A stretch of 64,000 bases of DNA from Datura wrightii (GCA_035772735.1 JASDFA010000010.1:94756001-94820000), one strand, 5' to 3'; positions 1-12,311 are shown, counted from the first letter of the stretch. Made by a program: numbers and translations. Notes: a model not told the origin generated them from the letters alone.

Positions 1-106
1 GTTAATAGATGCATTTCAGGTTGAACGGAGGATAAATATGCAAACAAATCGCAAAGGATAAATTGAGGTATGAAAAATAATCAAAAGTGGAAAAAACAGT
101 GAGCCT

Positions 107-255
107 ACGCGATGGATCCGTGTCACGGAGGAGGGCCTCTGCGTTACCCTCCGTGACACGTTGAAGGTAATTCTGGAATTTGTAAAAATTCCAGAACACC
201 TGCGCGATGGCTCCGTGTCACGGAGGGCATGCTCCACGTTACCCTCCGTGACATG
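107..255 (+). repeat. Two tandem GC-rich hairpin units
   Basis: Two related units of about 95 bp each start with CGCGATGG and contain an inverted repeat. Unit 1 has perfect 13-bp arms at 119-131 (CGTGTCACGGAGG) and 148-160. Unit 2 has 14-bp arms at 214-227 and 242-255 with one mismatch. A third hairpin of the same word lies in the 3' LTR (4598-4609 with 4628-4639). RNA from this leader could fold into stable stems; the role is unknown. Confidence 0.75.
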
Positions 256-456
256 TTGAGGTGTATTTTGCGACGGGTCACACTAGGTCGCTGGGTGACC
301 CGCGTGAAAAAACCCCCATTTAACCCCGATTTTGCCTCATTTTTTCCCATTCCTCAACTCCTCCGCTACCATCAACCCGAAATTCCCCCCTTCCCCAATG
401 TGACACGGCCTAGGAGTTCATTTTATCAACTTTTCTTCGATATTATCAAATTTAAG

Positions 457-1144
457 GTATGTTTGTTAACTTCATCTCATTTCTTACCTTATTTTTCTGA
501 TATTTAGCATAGGAAGTGAAGAAAACTTGCCCTAAGTAGAAATTAAGTTTAAATTCGATTGAGTTATTGTTGATTGAAGTTAGTAGAATCATTGTGGTTG
601 CATGAACTCAAAAATTACATAGCTTGATAGGATTTTTAATAAAAGCATAGCTAGGGCTTGAATTTGAGTGTGAAAGGGAAAATTGAGTTGAACTTTGGGA
701 TTCTAGTTGGGCTGTTTATGTTGGATGAGATGAGTCGGTTGTGCTAACTATAATAAGCTAAAAGACTGACGGATTTCCGGGTTAAGGAAATTGTGGAAAT
801 TGCAAGGAAGGGATGAATTATAGGGATTCATGTAGATAAATATTTTTTTTCTTGTTTCTTTGTTCTCCTTGCTAAGTGCTATGTGATGGAACGTTATCGA
901 TGGTTATTATTGTGATTAGTTGTACGAAGTCTGAGTAGTACATAGAATGTATACCGTCGAATTCTCAGAATGCACTAAGCATAGGCGTTTTGTTTTGTTG
1001 TTTGTTTGTGAAAATAAGTACGATCTTTCCGTAATATTATGATTTTGGCTAAAGACTAAGTGTGGGGTAGCCTAGATTAACCCAAACTTAGTCGAAGCTA
1101 ATTTTTATTGGCTTAACATTGAACTTGTCTGTTTGGTTTGACAG
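457..1144 (+). other. Probable 5'-leader intron
   Basis: A donor-like AAG|GTATGT at 454-462 and an acceptor-like TTGACAG ending at 1144 bracket an AT/T-rich stretch without coding potential, just before the ATG at 1150. Plant genes and some plant retroelements carry a leader intron in this place. Splicing is inferred from consensus only. Confidence 0.45.
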
Positions 1145-1149
1145 GAACA

Positions 1150-2366
1150 ATGGCAAGTAGGCAAGACAAGGGAAAAGGCGCATCAACATCAGGCGTAGAA
1201 AAAGAATTAGGCTGGGAACTGCAGTCCCAGCAGCACCAACGGTTCCACGTAGCCAACGCCATCAATACGGAACCAGATGGGTGACAGAGGAGGGGAAGAA
1301 ATGGTACGCGAAGCACAACGAAAGCAAATACTTCCCCAAAGAACACACTGTTAGGGAACCGTTGGCACAGGAGTTCCCCAGGATTGTCCACAGGATCGAG
1401 GCAGCTGGGCTGAATTTCATCTTTGAAGAGCCCAAGGAATGCAAATTGCACTTGATTCGGGAATTCTACGCCAACTGGAACCCGACTCTCAGAAGCCACA
1501 CCATCAAGATAAGGGGGCAAATAGTCACTTTTGAGCCCCACCACCTTAATGCCATCTTAGGGGCGCGGGACACAGACGCCCATGTGCTTCGACAGCTGAA
1601 TATCACTCCACCATATGCGGACATCAGACACACTTTATGTGGAACCCGGTCAACAGCTCGTTGGAGCAGGCATAAGGAGAGGGGCTATCATCAGACTTTG
1701 CCTTACTCACAGATGAACAGGGAAGGCAGGATATGGCTGAAGATTATTTGTTCCTGCCTAATCCCGGGGGTGCATATGATAGATGTAACCCGGGATCGTG
1801 TATGCTTGGTGTACGCCCTGATGAAAGGGCAGGAGATCAACGTGTGGGCGGTGATTATCTCCGCCATGAAGAGAGCCTGTTTGCATCAAGGGCACAGGTA
1901 CGGGTTTGGTGGATTACTCACCACGTTCCTGAGGGGCCTGGATATTGAGGAAGAGGCCCTTGACTACATCCCACAGATGGAGCGGCGGGCCTTAGATGTC
2001 ACAAAAACTAAGGCACCCGACACCACTCACGGGCCAGTTCTAACACTAGCCGAGCGACATGCTCGGGATGATCAGTACATGGCTCACATGTACAGAATGC
2101 AGATGCTCCAGCTGCGAATAGGCGGGAGGCCGGCAATAGAAGAGGAGCTGTGGCAGCTCGAGCTAGACTACCCTTTTGGCGAAAATGCCAGGGCTCTATG
2201 CCGAGTTGGGCCAACTTTTGTGGAGCCCACGGATGATGATGTCCCTACAGATGAGGAGACACGTCGTGACGAATCTGATGTGGAGTCAGATGATGACGAT
2301 AGGGGTGATTCAGACATGGGAGACGAAGCAGCAGCACCTGATAAAGAAGTGGAATACTTTGATTGA
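1150..2366 (+). pseudogene. Putative plant transposon protein-domain gene (frameshifted)
   Basis: The best start is ATG 1150, six bases after the predicted splice acceptor, giving MASRQDKGKG..., a start common in this family. That frame stops at the TGA around 1282. The main frame, open from upstream through 2366, carries the domain (about 360 residues after 1281), so a one-base frameshift lies between 1150 and 1280. Recognisable blocks are GTRWVTEEGKKWY, EPKECKLHLIREFYANW, ADIRHTLCGTRSTARW and DVTRDRVCLVYALMKG, which match the plant-only 'putative plant transposon protein' domain (PF20167-like, from memory). The C-terminus is strongly acidic (runs of D and E near residues 310-361). Biochemical function of the family is not established; I see no DDE triad or zinc finger. 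Confidence 0.7.
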
Positions 2367-4163
2367 TCAGGGAGTTTCACCACCCTTTCTTGTACTATGC
2401 TAATTTTTGTGAACACTGGGGAAAGTGTTCGATTTGAGTGTGGGGTGGGAGTAGTTAGGTGTTGCTAGCTATTTTAATGTATGTTTCTGTTATGTTGTCG
2501 TGCATGTGATAAAATTGTGACCCTGTGATTGTGGTGAATATGTTTTGTATTGTAAGTAATGTGAAGCTGTTGGTTGCTGTTGAATGATGTTAGTTGGCTT
2601 TGTACTTATTTTCGTTTTATCGAAATGATCGATATTTTTAAGAATTTTCTCAGGAATTTTTAAATTTTTGGGTTTCTCGGCGTTTGTTTTCGGTTCTTTT
2701 ACCGAGAATAGTCCCATCGAACCGAAGTCTTAGTTAGTGACCGTTCCCTATGATGGATGGATGACGACAGTCTTAAGGGAAATGTAGTCGTTAGGAGTAG
2801 ATTTTTTTTCATTTATTTTTCGGTTTTTTTTCTTTTGTGGGTTGCATCCCAAAAACTTGTAGTTACTTTATGGTTGCGGAATTCTGGTTGCGTGTTGTAC
2901 ATGATATTTGAAATGCGAAGGTGATTCATATGAAAGCATGCAACTGTGTGAATATGTTGAGATACCTAGGCCATAGAGTCGATTCAGTGCGATTGAGGCT
3001 TAATGTTTGAATTCTTGTAATTAGCTAGTTGAAGAGTCTCTGAATGCGTCTTGAACTGAGCATGTGCAATGAGTGTATGGTGAGGTTTTGTTTATTCCAT
3101 GCTATTATGGAATTTCTAGAACTTTCCTGGTGTGTGCACAAAACGAAATGAAGGACGCGTATTGTAGGAAAGGATGTAGGCATTTCTTTGTTTTAACCGA
3201 AAGTTTCTCTTTTTCATTATTGTACCCACCTTGAATGTACACCCTAGCTAGCCCATTGAGCCTTTAGCCTATTATTTTTATTTTGTCAAAAAGGTGTAAA
3301 CTGAGCTTAACCCCTTCATTTCATTGTCCGTGAATTTGATCCAAACCTTTTAAGCTCTTAAGAAAAGAAAATAATTTTCCCACAGTGTCAAGGAGTGAGA
3401 GTGGTGAAAAGAAAAGAAAAGCAGAGTGATGAAAGGAAAGAAAAGGTTGAAGGTGCATTTGTTATAAATTAAATATAACGAAGATGTATACATAATCTTT
3501 GTTATTGAGTCAAGTGTGCTTAAAGAGATGGGTCAAAATAAAGACAGATTTCAAGAATGGTAGGAGGTAGAAAGAAACAATGCCCATGAGGTTGATGGGA
3601 TGTATTGAAAAAGCGCTTAAGGATGCTAGTGGCTATTATTGGTTAGCCCAATATTTACATGTTCTGTAGCTTACATTACAACCCGTTAAGTTCTACGTGA
3701 TCCTACATCACATTTCCTTATATTAGTGGAGCAATACACTAAAGGCAAGCCTATGGTTCATGACATGATGCATGTGAATTCTTTTGGGAGAGAGAGAGAA
3801 ATTGTGTTTATATGCCTCTGCATGTAATCTTTTGAGTTCATGTGATTAAAAATGGGAAAATTCTCTTATGTTGTGAGGGCACATGGTTGATGAGAGATTA
3901 AATTTCCTGTCGGATATCTTGATCAGCTGATTTGCATGAGTTTGCCGATATCGAGAGTCGATTCTTGAGTATAGGAATTCTTAATGTGTTGAAGGTCATT
4001 GTATCGATAAGACCCTGCATGTTTTCTTGATGATTTGCCGTATTAAATAATCGGTTTAACCGTAGCTTGAATTGTTGAACCAAAGTAGCCAGGTTGGGGT
4101 GTCAATTGCATGAGGTGTAAGATTGTTGTTCGGGGACGAACAAGGATTTAAGTGTGGGGTAAG
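2367..4163 (+). other. Non-coding 3' region of P1
   Basis: No credible ORF is visible. The motif GAGTGTGGGGT occurs soon after the stop (about 2434) and again at the far end (AAGTGTGGGGTAAG, about 4150-4163), where it sits directly before the LTR-like block as a polypurine-tract candidate. The stretch contains AG-rich patches (3360-3440) and is otherwise AT-rich. Confidence 0.5.
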
Positions 4164-5578
4164 TGATCTTGGGCAAATTTATATGCCCAAGTGATACTCA
4201 ATGTGTCATTTTTGCCTTGTTTATCTATCGATGTTTATACATTCTCATGTGATTTGTAACAAAATGTAAATTTATACTAACCAACATGATTAGCGTTGTT
4301 TTGCAGGTGAAATATAATTTTGGGAAGCTAAAATGCATGTTGGGAGAGATCGTGGTTGGACTCGGACGCGAGCAAAGGAAAAAGCACTTGAAGGCACAAA
4401 TTAAAGGGGCTCCGCGATGGAGCCGTGTCACGCTGCCATCGCGGATGCATTCTGCCTGGATGGTGAAATTATGCCTATTTCCAGTGGAGATGCGCGTTGG
4501 GGCCATGGCACGTTGGCCTAGCCCCGTGTTGCACGTCGTGCCACGTTGGGCCTAAGTACCTGGACGACTAAATTCCAGTAAGGGTCCGCGTCAGTGGCGT
4601 GTCACGGAGGCAGTGCTCCGCGATGCACTCCGTGACACGTTGCTTTTTATTCCGGGAAAAATTCCCACAAGTATAAATAGAACACTTAAGTTCATTTTTA
4701 ATTATTCTGACTTGGTGGAGCAAGAACGTGGGTTACAGGCAGTTGAGGGGACGAAAATCTCAGGGCTTTTCTCTATCTCCTTCTTCTTTATTTCAATTGC
4801 TTGTATGATTAACACTCATATAACGATGTTTAATCCACAAATGAGTGGCTAAATTCCCTTCTTGCTGAGGTTAAGAACAATTGTATTGAAATATGATATT
4901 GATTATTTGGTCTTTCATCTTTTCTTCCATGATTGTTCTATTGATTCTTGTTCTTACTGCATTAATGTGTGGCCAATATTAATGTATATCTAAAAAGTCC
5001 GGTTTCACTCGAGAGAGAAAGAAATTGGAAAAGTTGTGAAATGATAGGATATGATCTTTTCTTAGTTTGGGAAAATTGAGAACTGATTTACCTTCAGGAT
5101 AGAAATATTCCTGAAAGTCATATTAGTCAATTAAGAAATCAGTTTTGTAAGGCTAGAACATGAATTTCGTTTTATCACAGAAATGTAGGTGGACGGTTCA
5201 TGATTCTTAAGTTGGGTTAAATACGAAAGTTTTAATTCATTGGCAATAATTCTTGACTAGCAACCGGAGGAAAGATTAACCAAATTGAATCGATAAATTG
5301 TTTCTTTACATGTTTATTTAACCTCAGCATACTCATATTCATAGTTCAGACTCAAATTGTATATTCGTTTTATAATTAGCATAAAATTAGGAAACTAAAT
5401 ATCAAAATCTTCTTGAAACTATTGTCTGCATTTTAGAGTTAACGTTCATTGACACTTGATTAGATTAATACCTTGGTCCAGTCCCTGTGGGATCGATACT
5501 TGGCTTACTTGAGCCACTTTACTACTTGTTCGACCACGTGCACTTGCGTGTAGCTATATACCTAAAAGCAGCCGAACA
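4164..5578 (+). repeat. 3' LTR of P1
   Basis: The block starts TGATCTTGGGC after a G-rich tract and ends GCCGAACA, giving TG...CA ends and a length of 1415 bp. It contains one CGTGTCACGGAG hairpin and a TATA box, then a transcribed-looking part ending in the GGGATCGATAC...CACTTGCGTGT segment that I associate with Solanaceae LTR ends. No second copy is in the window for comparison. Confidence 0.55.
4672..4679 (+). promoter_or_regulatory. TATA box of P1 LTR
   Basis: TATAAATA inside AAGTATAAATAG, about 35 bases after the 4598-4639 hairpin, in the position expected for an LTR U3 promoter. Confidence 0.5.
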
Positions 5579-5607
5579 CCTGTCTCATAGATTCCCTAGG
5601 ATTAACT

Positions 5608-6827
5608 ACTCTAATACCAAGTTTGTCATACCCTAAGCCCGGGCAAGCATAATGGGCACCTAGTGTCACACTTGACCGAGCAAACTCTACAACCATCAAA
5701 ATACAATAAGCCAGAAGCAATAAGGTTCGACATTGCAACACAAGTTAAGTCAAAGTAATTGACAGATTAAATTGGAAGCTAGCTCATAGAACAATCAATA
5801 GATACACAATAGGCCGTCAAGGCCATATAATGGAAAACAACTATACAATATGGCCTACCTAGCCTACAACAACACTACCACCACAACAGACGTCTACAAG
5901 CCTCTATGAATACAACAATAGTCAATTGTTTGGGACAAGGCCCTAAACTACCCTCGACTCCGAAAGGCCTGGAGCTCACAGACTCAACTAAAACTCCACT
6001 TAGCAGCCAAGAACTCGATCTACCAGTCCAACATCACCTGCGGACATGAATGCAGTGCCCTAACTAGGGTGTCAGTATGATAATGTAACATGTATGAAAG
6101 ACAGAAATAACTACAAGACTCAGATTAGAGATCAACAAATATATTGAATATCGCACGAGAAGAAACTTAATTTAAGTAAATATATAGAAACTACTTTTCC
6201 CCCAAAAGCCTAGAAAGTATAAGAAAACATACATACAAAACCTACCTAGCACCCGTAAGGCCCACAAGTCCAAAAGTAAACAATAGCAAGCGGAGCCTAG
6301 CTAACACAGCTCAACTGTCATCACCTCTAGAACTCTCAACGGCCTCAGCTAACACCAACCAATATCTATCATCCACTTCTATAACACATAACACAAACAA
6401 CAACCATAATATAACGCTAAGCAAATAAAAAATAAGCACCACTTCTCAACATCATCAATCAAGCACTTTCGACTCTCTCTCAACTATGAATAGTTAGTAG
6501 AGCTCCATCCATTTGGAAGAGATAATCGCGAACCCAACAACACTTAGAACAATCATATACGGATCTATAATAGCAAGTACCTCTCCATAAATCTTGCATG
6601 TCTCAGAACGGCCCTATGGGAGGTAAACTCAACTCAACCACAGGCTAATTATTATACCCCTACTCAAACCCATGGTCAGACATACTCTCAGCACTGGGTA
6701 TCCACGAACCTCAAGGGCCTTAACACACGTAAAAAATCACACAATCATAACATTCACATTCAATAACAATAAAAATACATTTTCAAAAATCCTGTAATCA
6801 TATCTCAAACCCCAACAATCGACTATC
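5608..6827 (-). repeat. Element G: 5' LTR remnant plus primer binding site
   Basis: On the minus strand the LTR ends GGGTATGACA at 5624 and is followed at 5623-5608 by AACTTGGTATTAGAGT, a near match to the initiator-Met tRNA primer site (AACTTGGTATCAGAGC in element A). About 29 bases of leader resembling that of element D (CCTAGGGAATCT...) follow before P1's LTR begins. The other LTR end is missing: element H's LTR begins at 6828. So G is only an LTR of about 1.2 kb with its first internal bases, probably of the B/D group. Confidence 0.6.
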
Positions 6828-7947
6828 TGATAACACTCAAATAACACCCTTGTAAAAGTATGACATGGACGTTGTCAATAAAGTATCAAACTAGATTGTG
6901 GTCAATCCACAGAGAATATGGTCAAGATGTAGATTAAAGCTATTATTATGCTTTTAGTATGATTATTTCCTATTGGGGGGGGGGGGGGTTCAATGAAGTA
7001 ATTAAGTAAGAGTACTGTAAATTGATGTTGTTGTGAAGATTATGTAGTTAACAAGGGAAGTGATCCCCCTGGATTCAAAACAACTTTGGGTTATTACACT
7101 AGTGATCTATCTCCATACAAAGCCTACCAAATTGATAAGATAGGTTTATCCAAATGTCTGGTTCGTTCCTATTGGATGACTATACTGAATTATCAGATTA
7201 GGTCTCTTTAGTGTTTTCACTTTTATCAATATAAACTATTCCAAATTAACTATCCTACGACCAAAACATAAGTTATTCAAAGAACTATAAAGTTTAAGGC
7301 TTTGTTGTTCTTCTCTTGTCCTAATATCTAGCTCTCAAAGTTCAAAAGTGTAGACAATTCGGGCAAGTCCTACTGTTGCGCATCATTAAAAAATGTTGAA
7401 GATGAAGAGATAAATAATAAAAGAATGCGTATAAGTTCAGAAACACTTTTATGTTAACCCTAGATAGTTAATTAATCATGGTTCCTATAATCCTAGTCGT
7501 GGAGATTTTAGCCTCTCATGTTTGTAAGAAGAGAATTAGAATTCATAAAAGAAATGATAATTAAAGACTTACAATGATGATTGAAATAAAACTCAATTGG
7601 CTATTACACAATTCTACTTTATACAATTCAAGAAAAATGAATAAATCTCCAAGAATATTGGAAAACTCAAGAAGAATCTCCGAAGTAATCATTCTCTATC
7701 AAAATTTCTCTCTAAAAGTGTGTCTCCTTACAAAAATAACTTGGAAAAGTATTTATATAAATAATCAGAAATCTTTCCTCAATTAATATAGAAACTACTT
7801 AAACTACCGCCGGCATAACCTACAAGTCGTAGCATGAAGCTACGTGATGTGGCTTCCATCTGTAACATGTATGCAACCTCAAAATCTTCTAAGTCATGGG
7901 AGTTGGTATAACTCATACAATGCTATTACAAGTCGTACATTCCTATC
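6828..7947 (-). repeat. Element H 3' LTR, first part (split by A)
   Basis: On the minus strand this is the distal part of an LTR ending ...GTGTTATCA at 6828. It matches the end of the forward solo LTR at 38890-38989: both contain TTTATTGACAACGTCC, a GGATCGACC-like segment just before it, and a GTCATTTGAGCATTATCA-like end. A G14 run lies at 6975-6988. The LTR resumes after element A at 16340. Confidence 0.7.
7752..7763 (-). promoter_or_regulatory. Possible TATA box of H LTR
   Basis: TTATATAAATA-type sequence, readable on both strands, at the place equivalent to the clearer TATAAATA in the related solo LTR (37388-37395). Confidence 0.35.
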
Positions 7948-10296
7948 TGTTATACCCCAAAAGCCCAAAGATCTGACTTAGAGTTGAAATGGAGAAAAAT
8001 TGGAAATCTGGCACCAGGTCACAAAACGAGTCGTTGTGTGACCCATGTGGCAGACCAAACATCGTGAAAAGACTCATGGTGAGGTGCAGGACTTGAGTTG
8101 AAGTTTTGAGTTTTGAAGTCCCCACGTACATGATCACGAGTCGAGGTCAGTCCCCACGACTCACTGAGTCAGTCGTGGTGAAGCGCTGTGGGAAGGTGAG
8201 CAGAAGTTGGTAGTGTATGCTACGGTTAGTCACCACGAGTCGTGGTCAGACACCACGATTCATGGTTTGAGTCATGGTCAGCCGGTTGCTAATGATTTGA
8301 GATTTCGGGTAGTGAAGGTGACGAGTGGTGACCACGAGTCGTGGTCACTAGTAACGACTTATAGGGTTTACTGTGGCGAGCCCAGATGAATTCTAGAAAG
8401 TGCACATGACGACTGATGCCACGAGTCATGGTCCTTGGTAAAGATTTGTCCAGGCCCTCGTGGGGACTGGTAGTCAATTTTTTTTTGCAAATTTTGTAAG
8501 GGCTTTTCTATTATTCCTATGATCATAAGGCCTAAACTTCATCGTTTAAAGCTAGAAATAAGTAATTTAATGAGGAGTAAATCCACTCTAGGCTCATTCA
8601 CTTCTATGCATGCAAGTTGAAGGCTTAGAAGGTGATCAAACTTAGGTTCTCTACAAGGTTTCTTCAATTCTTCCATTGGGAAATCAGAAAAGTGGTAGAA
8701 TCAAATCCTATCAGGTATGTAGGGTTATGAATGGGTCAATTCATTCACACCGATGCCTAATCTCTCTCTAAATCATGGAAATTCATATGTTGATCCTATG
8801 GGGTATTAACCCAATGCATAAAACTACTAATTTTCTACGTGGGTATGATATAAATATGTTTCAACTATTGAATTATGATTCATGGGCATGTTTTACATTT
8901 TTTTCAATTATAATCATGTTTTCAAGCTTTATAAATTAAAATTCCCATTATTGAGAAGTGCATAGAAGTTGAGACTTATGATGAATATTCAAGTATAATG
9001 AGATATTATTGATGAAAAGCATGTTTTCAAGTAACAATGTTTATGATCATGTTTACAATTGAATTAAGTACTTTCAAGAACGTTTAGGTATTGGGAAAGC
9101 CATATGTTAATGTATGATCATGATTTTTAAGTTAATTAGCTTACCACATTGTTTTGGAGTAAAGACTCCCAAATATGTTCAGCTTGTGGTATGGTTTGAG
9201 CCAAGGCACCTCATGTATGATTTTAGATTTTATATGTATATGGTTATTCAGCTTCGTCAATAGATGATAGTCAACTTTGTTGAAAAATGATGGACAACAT
9301 ATGCATGTGTTTGGGGGTAGTGTCTTGCACCAAGTACGATAAGGGTCAGTTAACCCTATGCCTCAAAACTGCGCACTAATGTAGGTATGATCAGATTACG
9401 TTGGGACCTCCCTTGTGAGCTATCCCTTACCCTGAATGGGCCTTGAACTTGATATTGATATCATGGTAGTGTCCTTAGCTCTGGAAAGGGTTTGGACAGC
9501 TTTCCCACTTGAGTGTGATAGTCGGGACCACATAAGCTCTATTGTGGTATTGTCAGTTATAAGATGAGTCTCCCATTGTTCCTAATGATTTCAGTTATGC
9601 ATGTTATCATTTATGATATATATATTTATATATATGTTCTAAAGAAGGTTTGACCGAAAGTTTAGTTTTACATATGATTATCAATTTCAGTTTTGGGTCA
9701 TTGGATTTAGTTATGATGTTATGTTATGTTTAGATCATGATTTCTGAGAGTAGCATGCACGCCCTACTTTCAGATTCTTATATTGATTATATCTTATATT
9801 ATGCATGTTTTAAATGATTTTACTTACTTAAGAAATTTTACTTACCTTGCATACTCGGTATATTCCACATACTTACCACATACTCTATGTTGTAACATTT
9901 TATAATACAAGCTTCGATTTTTAGACTCAGCCCTGCACTTGCCAGCTTCCGAAGTTAGCATCAGTTTCAGTTGGTGAGTCCTCATCTGTCAAGGGCCCAT
10001 CTTAAATACAGTTATTTTTGAGTATTTTCAGTTTCAGGCTTAAAGAATTAGTTGGGGCCTTATCCAATCAAGTCATCAGACTTAGAGGCTTTTTAGACAC
10101 TAGATTGTAATTAACTTCAAACTCGTGTTGTTGTTTTGGATTATATGTTATGCTTAGACTTCTGCTATGTTTATTATATTAGGTCTTCTTCTTTAATTGA
10201 TTGAGTAATATGTATGTTCATGCCATGGGTTGACTTGGAGTCTCTCGGGATTCCTTGTCCCGTATGTCAATCGGGGCCTATGTTCGGATCGTGACA
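7948..10296 (+). repeat. Element A 5' LTR
   Basis: Starts TGTTATACCCC and ends ATCGTGACA, directly before the primer site; 2349 bp. The stretch 8025-8470 is rich in quasi-palindromic words such as CACGAGTCGTGG. The 3' LTR lacks about 8031-9230. Confidence 0.9.
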
Positions 10297-10312
10297 AACT
10301 TGGTATCAGAGC
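10297..10312 (+). other. Primer binding site of A
   Basis: AACTTGGTATCAGAGC immediately after the LTR contains TGGTATCAGAGC, complementary to the 3' end of plant initiator-Met tRNA. Confidence 0.9.
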
Positions 10313-10506
10313 AATAGGTTTGGAAGTGTCCTAGGGTGTCTAATAGCTGCATTAAGTAGAGTCTTTTTCATGGGTGTGAATTGCACCACACTTATGACAA
10401 AGTGGCTACGAGACGTTTAGGAAATGTACCCTACTTTCATGATCTATGCCATGTGGTGAAGTATCTCTCTATCCTTCTAGCTGGTGCTATTCGTGATTGC
10501 AGAATC

Positions 10507-11690
10507 ATGCCTCCTCGCAAAGTTAACGGTAGAAGAAATGGAAATGGAAATAGCCATGAGGTTGGCAATAGGGACGGGCATCAACAAGCCCCACCAGTCT
10601 AAGAGCACCATGCATCGAAGATGGTTGCCCATGCTGATTTCAACGTAGCTATTCAGATGCTAGCACAGGCCTTGACTGCTCAGGTCAACCAGCAGGAAGT
10701 GGCACATATCCGGTAGTATGAGAATGCATCAGCAACACGAGTCAGAGATTTTCTATGGATGAACCCGCCAATGTTTCTTGGGTCAAAGGTGGATGAGGAT
10801 CCATATGAGTTTATCGACGAGATTGTGAAGATCACCCAGGTCATGGGGGTGAATGGAGTAGAGTGTACTAATTTGGCCTCGTATCAGTTGAAGGGGGTCA
10901 AACACATTTTGTTTAGATAGTGGAAGGATAGTAGGGTAACCGGAGCAGGCCCTAATAGTTGGGAGGAGTTTCACGTCGCTTTTCTAGATTGGTTATTCCC
11001 TTGTGAGATGAGAGAGTTAAAGGTGGCCGAGTTCGTGAATTTAAAATAGGGGAAGATGATAGTGCATGAATGTGCCCTAGAGTTTACTTGTTTGTCAAAG
11101 TACGTCTCAGAGTTAGTGGTTGATCAGAGGGTGCGAGTGAGCAGGTTTGTTCATGGGATGGAAGACTATCTAGAAAAGGATTACAGGACCGCTATGCTCC
11201 ACTGGAATATGGATTTCCCTCAGATATTGTTATATGTCCAGCAGATAGAGGCAGCACATGTGATGAAGAGAGATGCCAAGAGGGCCAAGACAGACAACTT
11301 CAGATTCTCTCAGCCGAGACCAAGTGGTGGGCACTGACAGCAGTTCCACCAGAGATCTTCAGCCCCATCATCTTCAGCGATAAGTGTGCCATCCCGACCG
11401 AGGTACGACTAGATAGGATGAGAATTAGGCTCTAGGTGTTAGAGTAGCAGGCCCACAGATTCCAATATTCCAAATTGTGATAGTTGTGGTCAGAGGCACA
11501 CGGGTCAGTGCTTGGTGGTACAGGTTCTTTCTTCGGGTGTGGGAAGCCTGGACATATGCTTAGAGACTGCCCAACAACTAGGCAAGGCTATGATAAGGGC
11601 CGAGGCCTAGCTTCCAGTTCTGCAGCTCTGCCTGCATACCCAATGGGGGGCATCTTCTAGCACAGGTGGTGGTCCGCGCAAAAATAGATT
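10507..11690 (+). pseudogene. Element A gag
   Basis: Starts at ATG 10507 (MPPRKVNGRRNGNG). The gag core is readable through stops: RVRDFLWMNPPMFLGSKVD, DPYEFIDEIVKITQVMG, then the second half around 11056-11337 (LSKYVSELVVDQRVRVSRFV, LLYVQQIEAAHVMKRDAK). Two CCHC zinc knuckles follow near 11473-11575, CDSCGQRHTGQC then, after a frameshift, CGKPGHMLRDC. Stops occur at about 10713, 10918 and 11047, some at former Trp/Gln codons. Gag would coat the RNA in the cytoplasm; this copy cannot make it. Confidence 0.85.
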
Positions 11691-11699
11691 ATACGCCCT

Positions 11700-12311
11700 A
11701 TCATCCTGCCAGGAGCAGGAGGTCTCCCTGAATGTAGTCACTGGAATGTTACAAGTTTTCCATCTTGATGTATATACTTTGTTAGATCTAGCGGCTGCCT
11801 TGACTTTTGTGACCCGTTAAGTGCCTAATAGTTTCGAAGTCAATCTCAAAATCTTGTCAAAATCCTTCTGAGTCTCTACACCACTGGGTGATTCAGTTGT
11901 AACTACATGTGTGTATGGAATTTTCCCGGTCACAGTCCTTTAGAAAGTCACCTCAGCAGATCGAGTAGAGTTAGCCATGATCGATTTTGACGTTATCCTC
12001 GACATGTATTTGCTATTTTCATGTTATGCCTCAGTTAATTATAGAACCTGGGTAGTAGAATTCAGATTTCTAGGTGAGCCAGTCATTGAGTGGAAGGTTA
12101 GTTCAGTTGTGCCTTTAGGTTGTTTCATTTCCTACCTTAAGGCCAGAAAGATGATCTCCAAAGATTGTGTATACCATCTAGTTAGGGTTAAGGTCACTAC
12201 GTCCGATACCTCGACTATCCAGTCAGTCCCAGTAGCATGCGAGTATCAAGAAGTCTTTCCAAATGATCTACTGGGAATCCCTCCCGAGCGGGAGATTGAT
12301 TTTTCTATTTA
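11700..12311 (+). pseudogene. Element A protease
   Basis: Retroviral-type aspartic protease region. The active-site segment reads LLDLAAALTFVTR, where related elements have D-S/P-G-A; the Asp is kept but the following residues are changed. Downstream the region continues in frame at 11977-12312 with VEFRFLGEPVIEWK, FISYLKARKMISKDCVYHLV and the linker FPNDLLGIPPEREIDFS that leads into reverse transcriptase. Several stops precede 11977. Confidence 0.8.

Larger units (their letters stand above)
1..5578 (+). mobile_element. Element P1: non-autonomous LTR-type element carrying a plant-transposon gene
   Basis: The unit has a GC-rich leader with hairpins, an intron-like gap, one protein gene (1150-2366), about 1.8 kb of non-coding DNA, a G-rich tract ending AGTGTGGGGTAAG, and a terminal block 4164-5578 that starts TG and ends CA and has its own TATA box, as an LTR does. 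No reverse transcriptase, integrase or DDE transposase is present, so it would need proteins supplied by others. The 5' end lies at or beyond the window edge, so the 5' LTR could not be compared with the 3' one. The LTR reading is inference, supported by the same gene order in element H. Confidence 0.55.

Noticed and set aside
1..456. Calling this the 5' LTR of P1
   Set aside because: It shares the hairpin word with the 3' LTR but not the TATA segment or the LTR end, so direct-repeat identity could not be shown; the true 5' LTR may be outside the window.
229..507. 92-codon ORF in the P1 leader
   Set aside because: It runs through the hairpins and the predicted splice donor and resembles no family.
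1113..2214. Minus-strand ORFs opposite the plant-transposon gene
   Set aside because: Shadows of the coding frame on the plus strand, with no independent domain or start context.
4225..4555. ORFs within the P1 LTR on both strands
   Set aside because: Chance frames in the GC-rich U3; no family similarity and they cross the hairpin region.
6975..6988. G14 run as a regulatory or quadruplex element
   Set aside because: A single homopolymer in a degenerate LTR; more likely slippage or a sequencing-length artefact.
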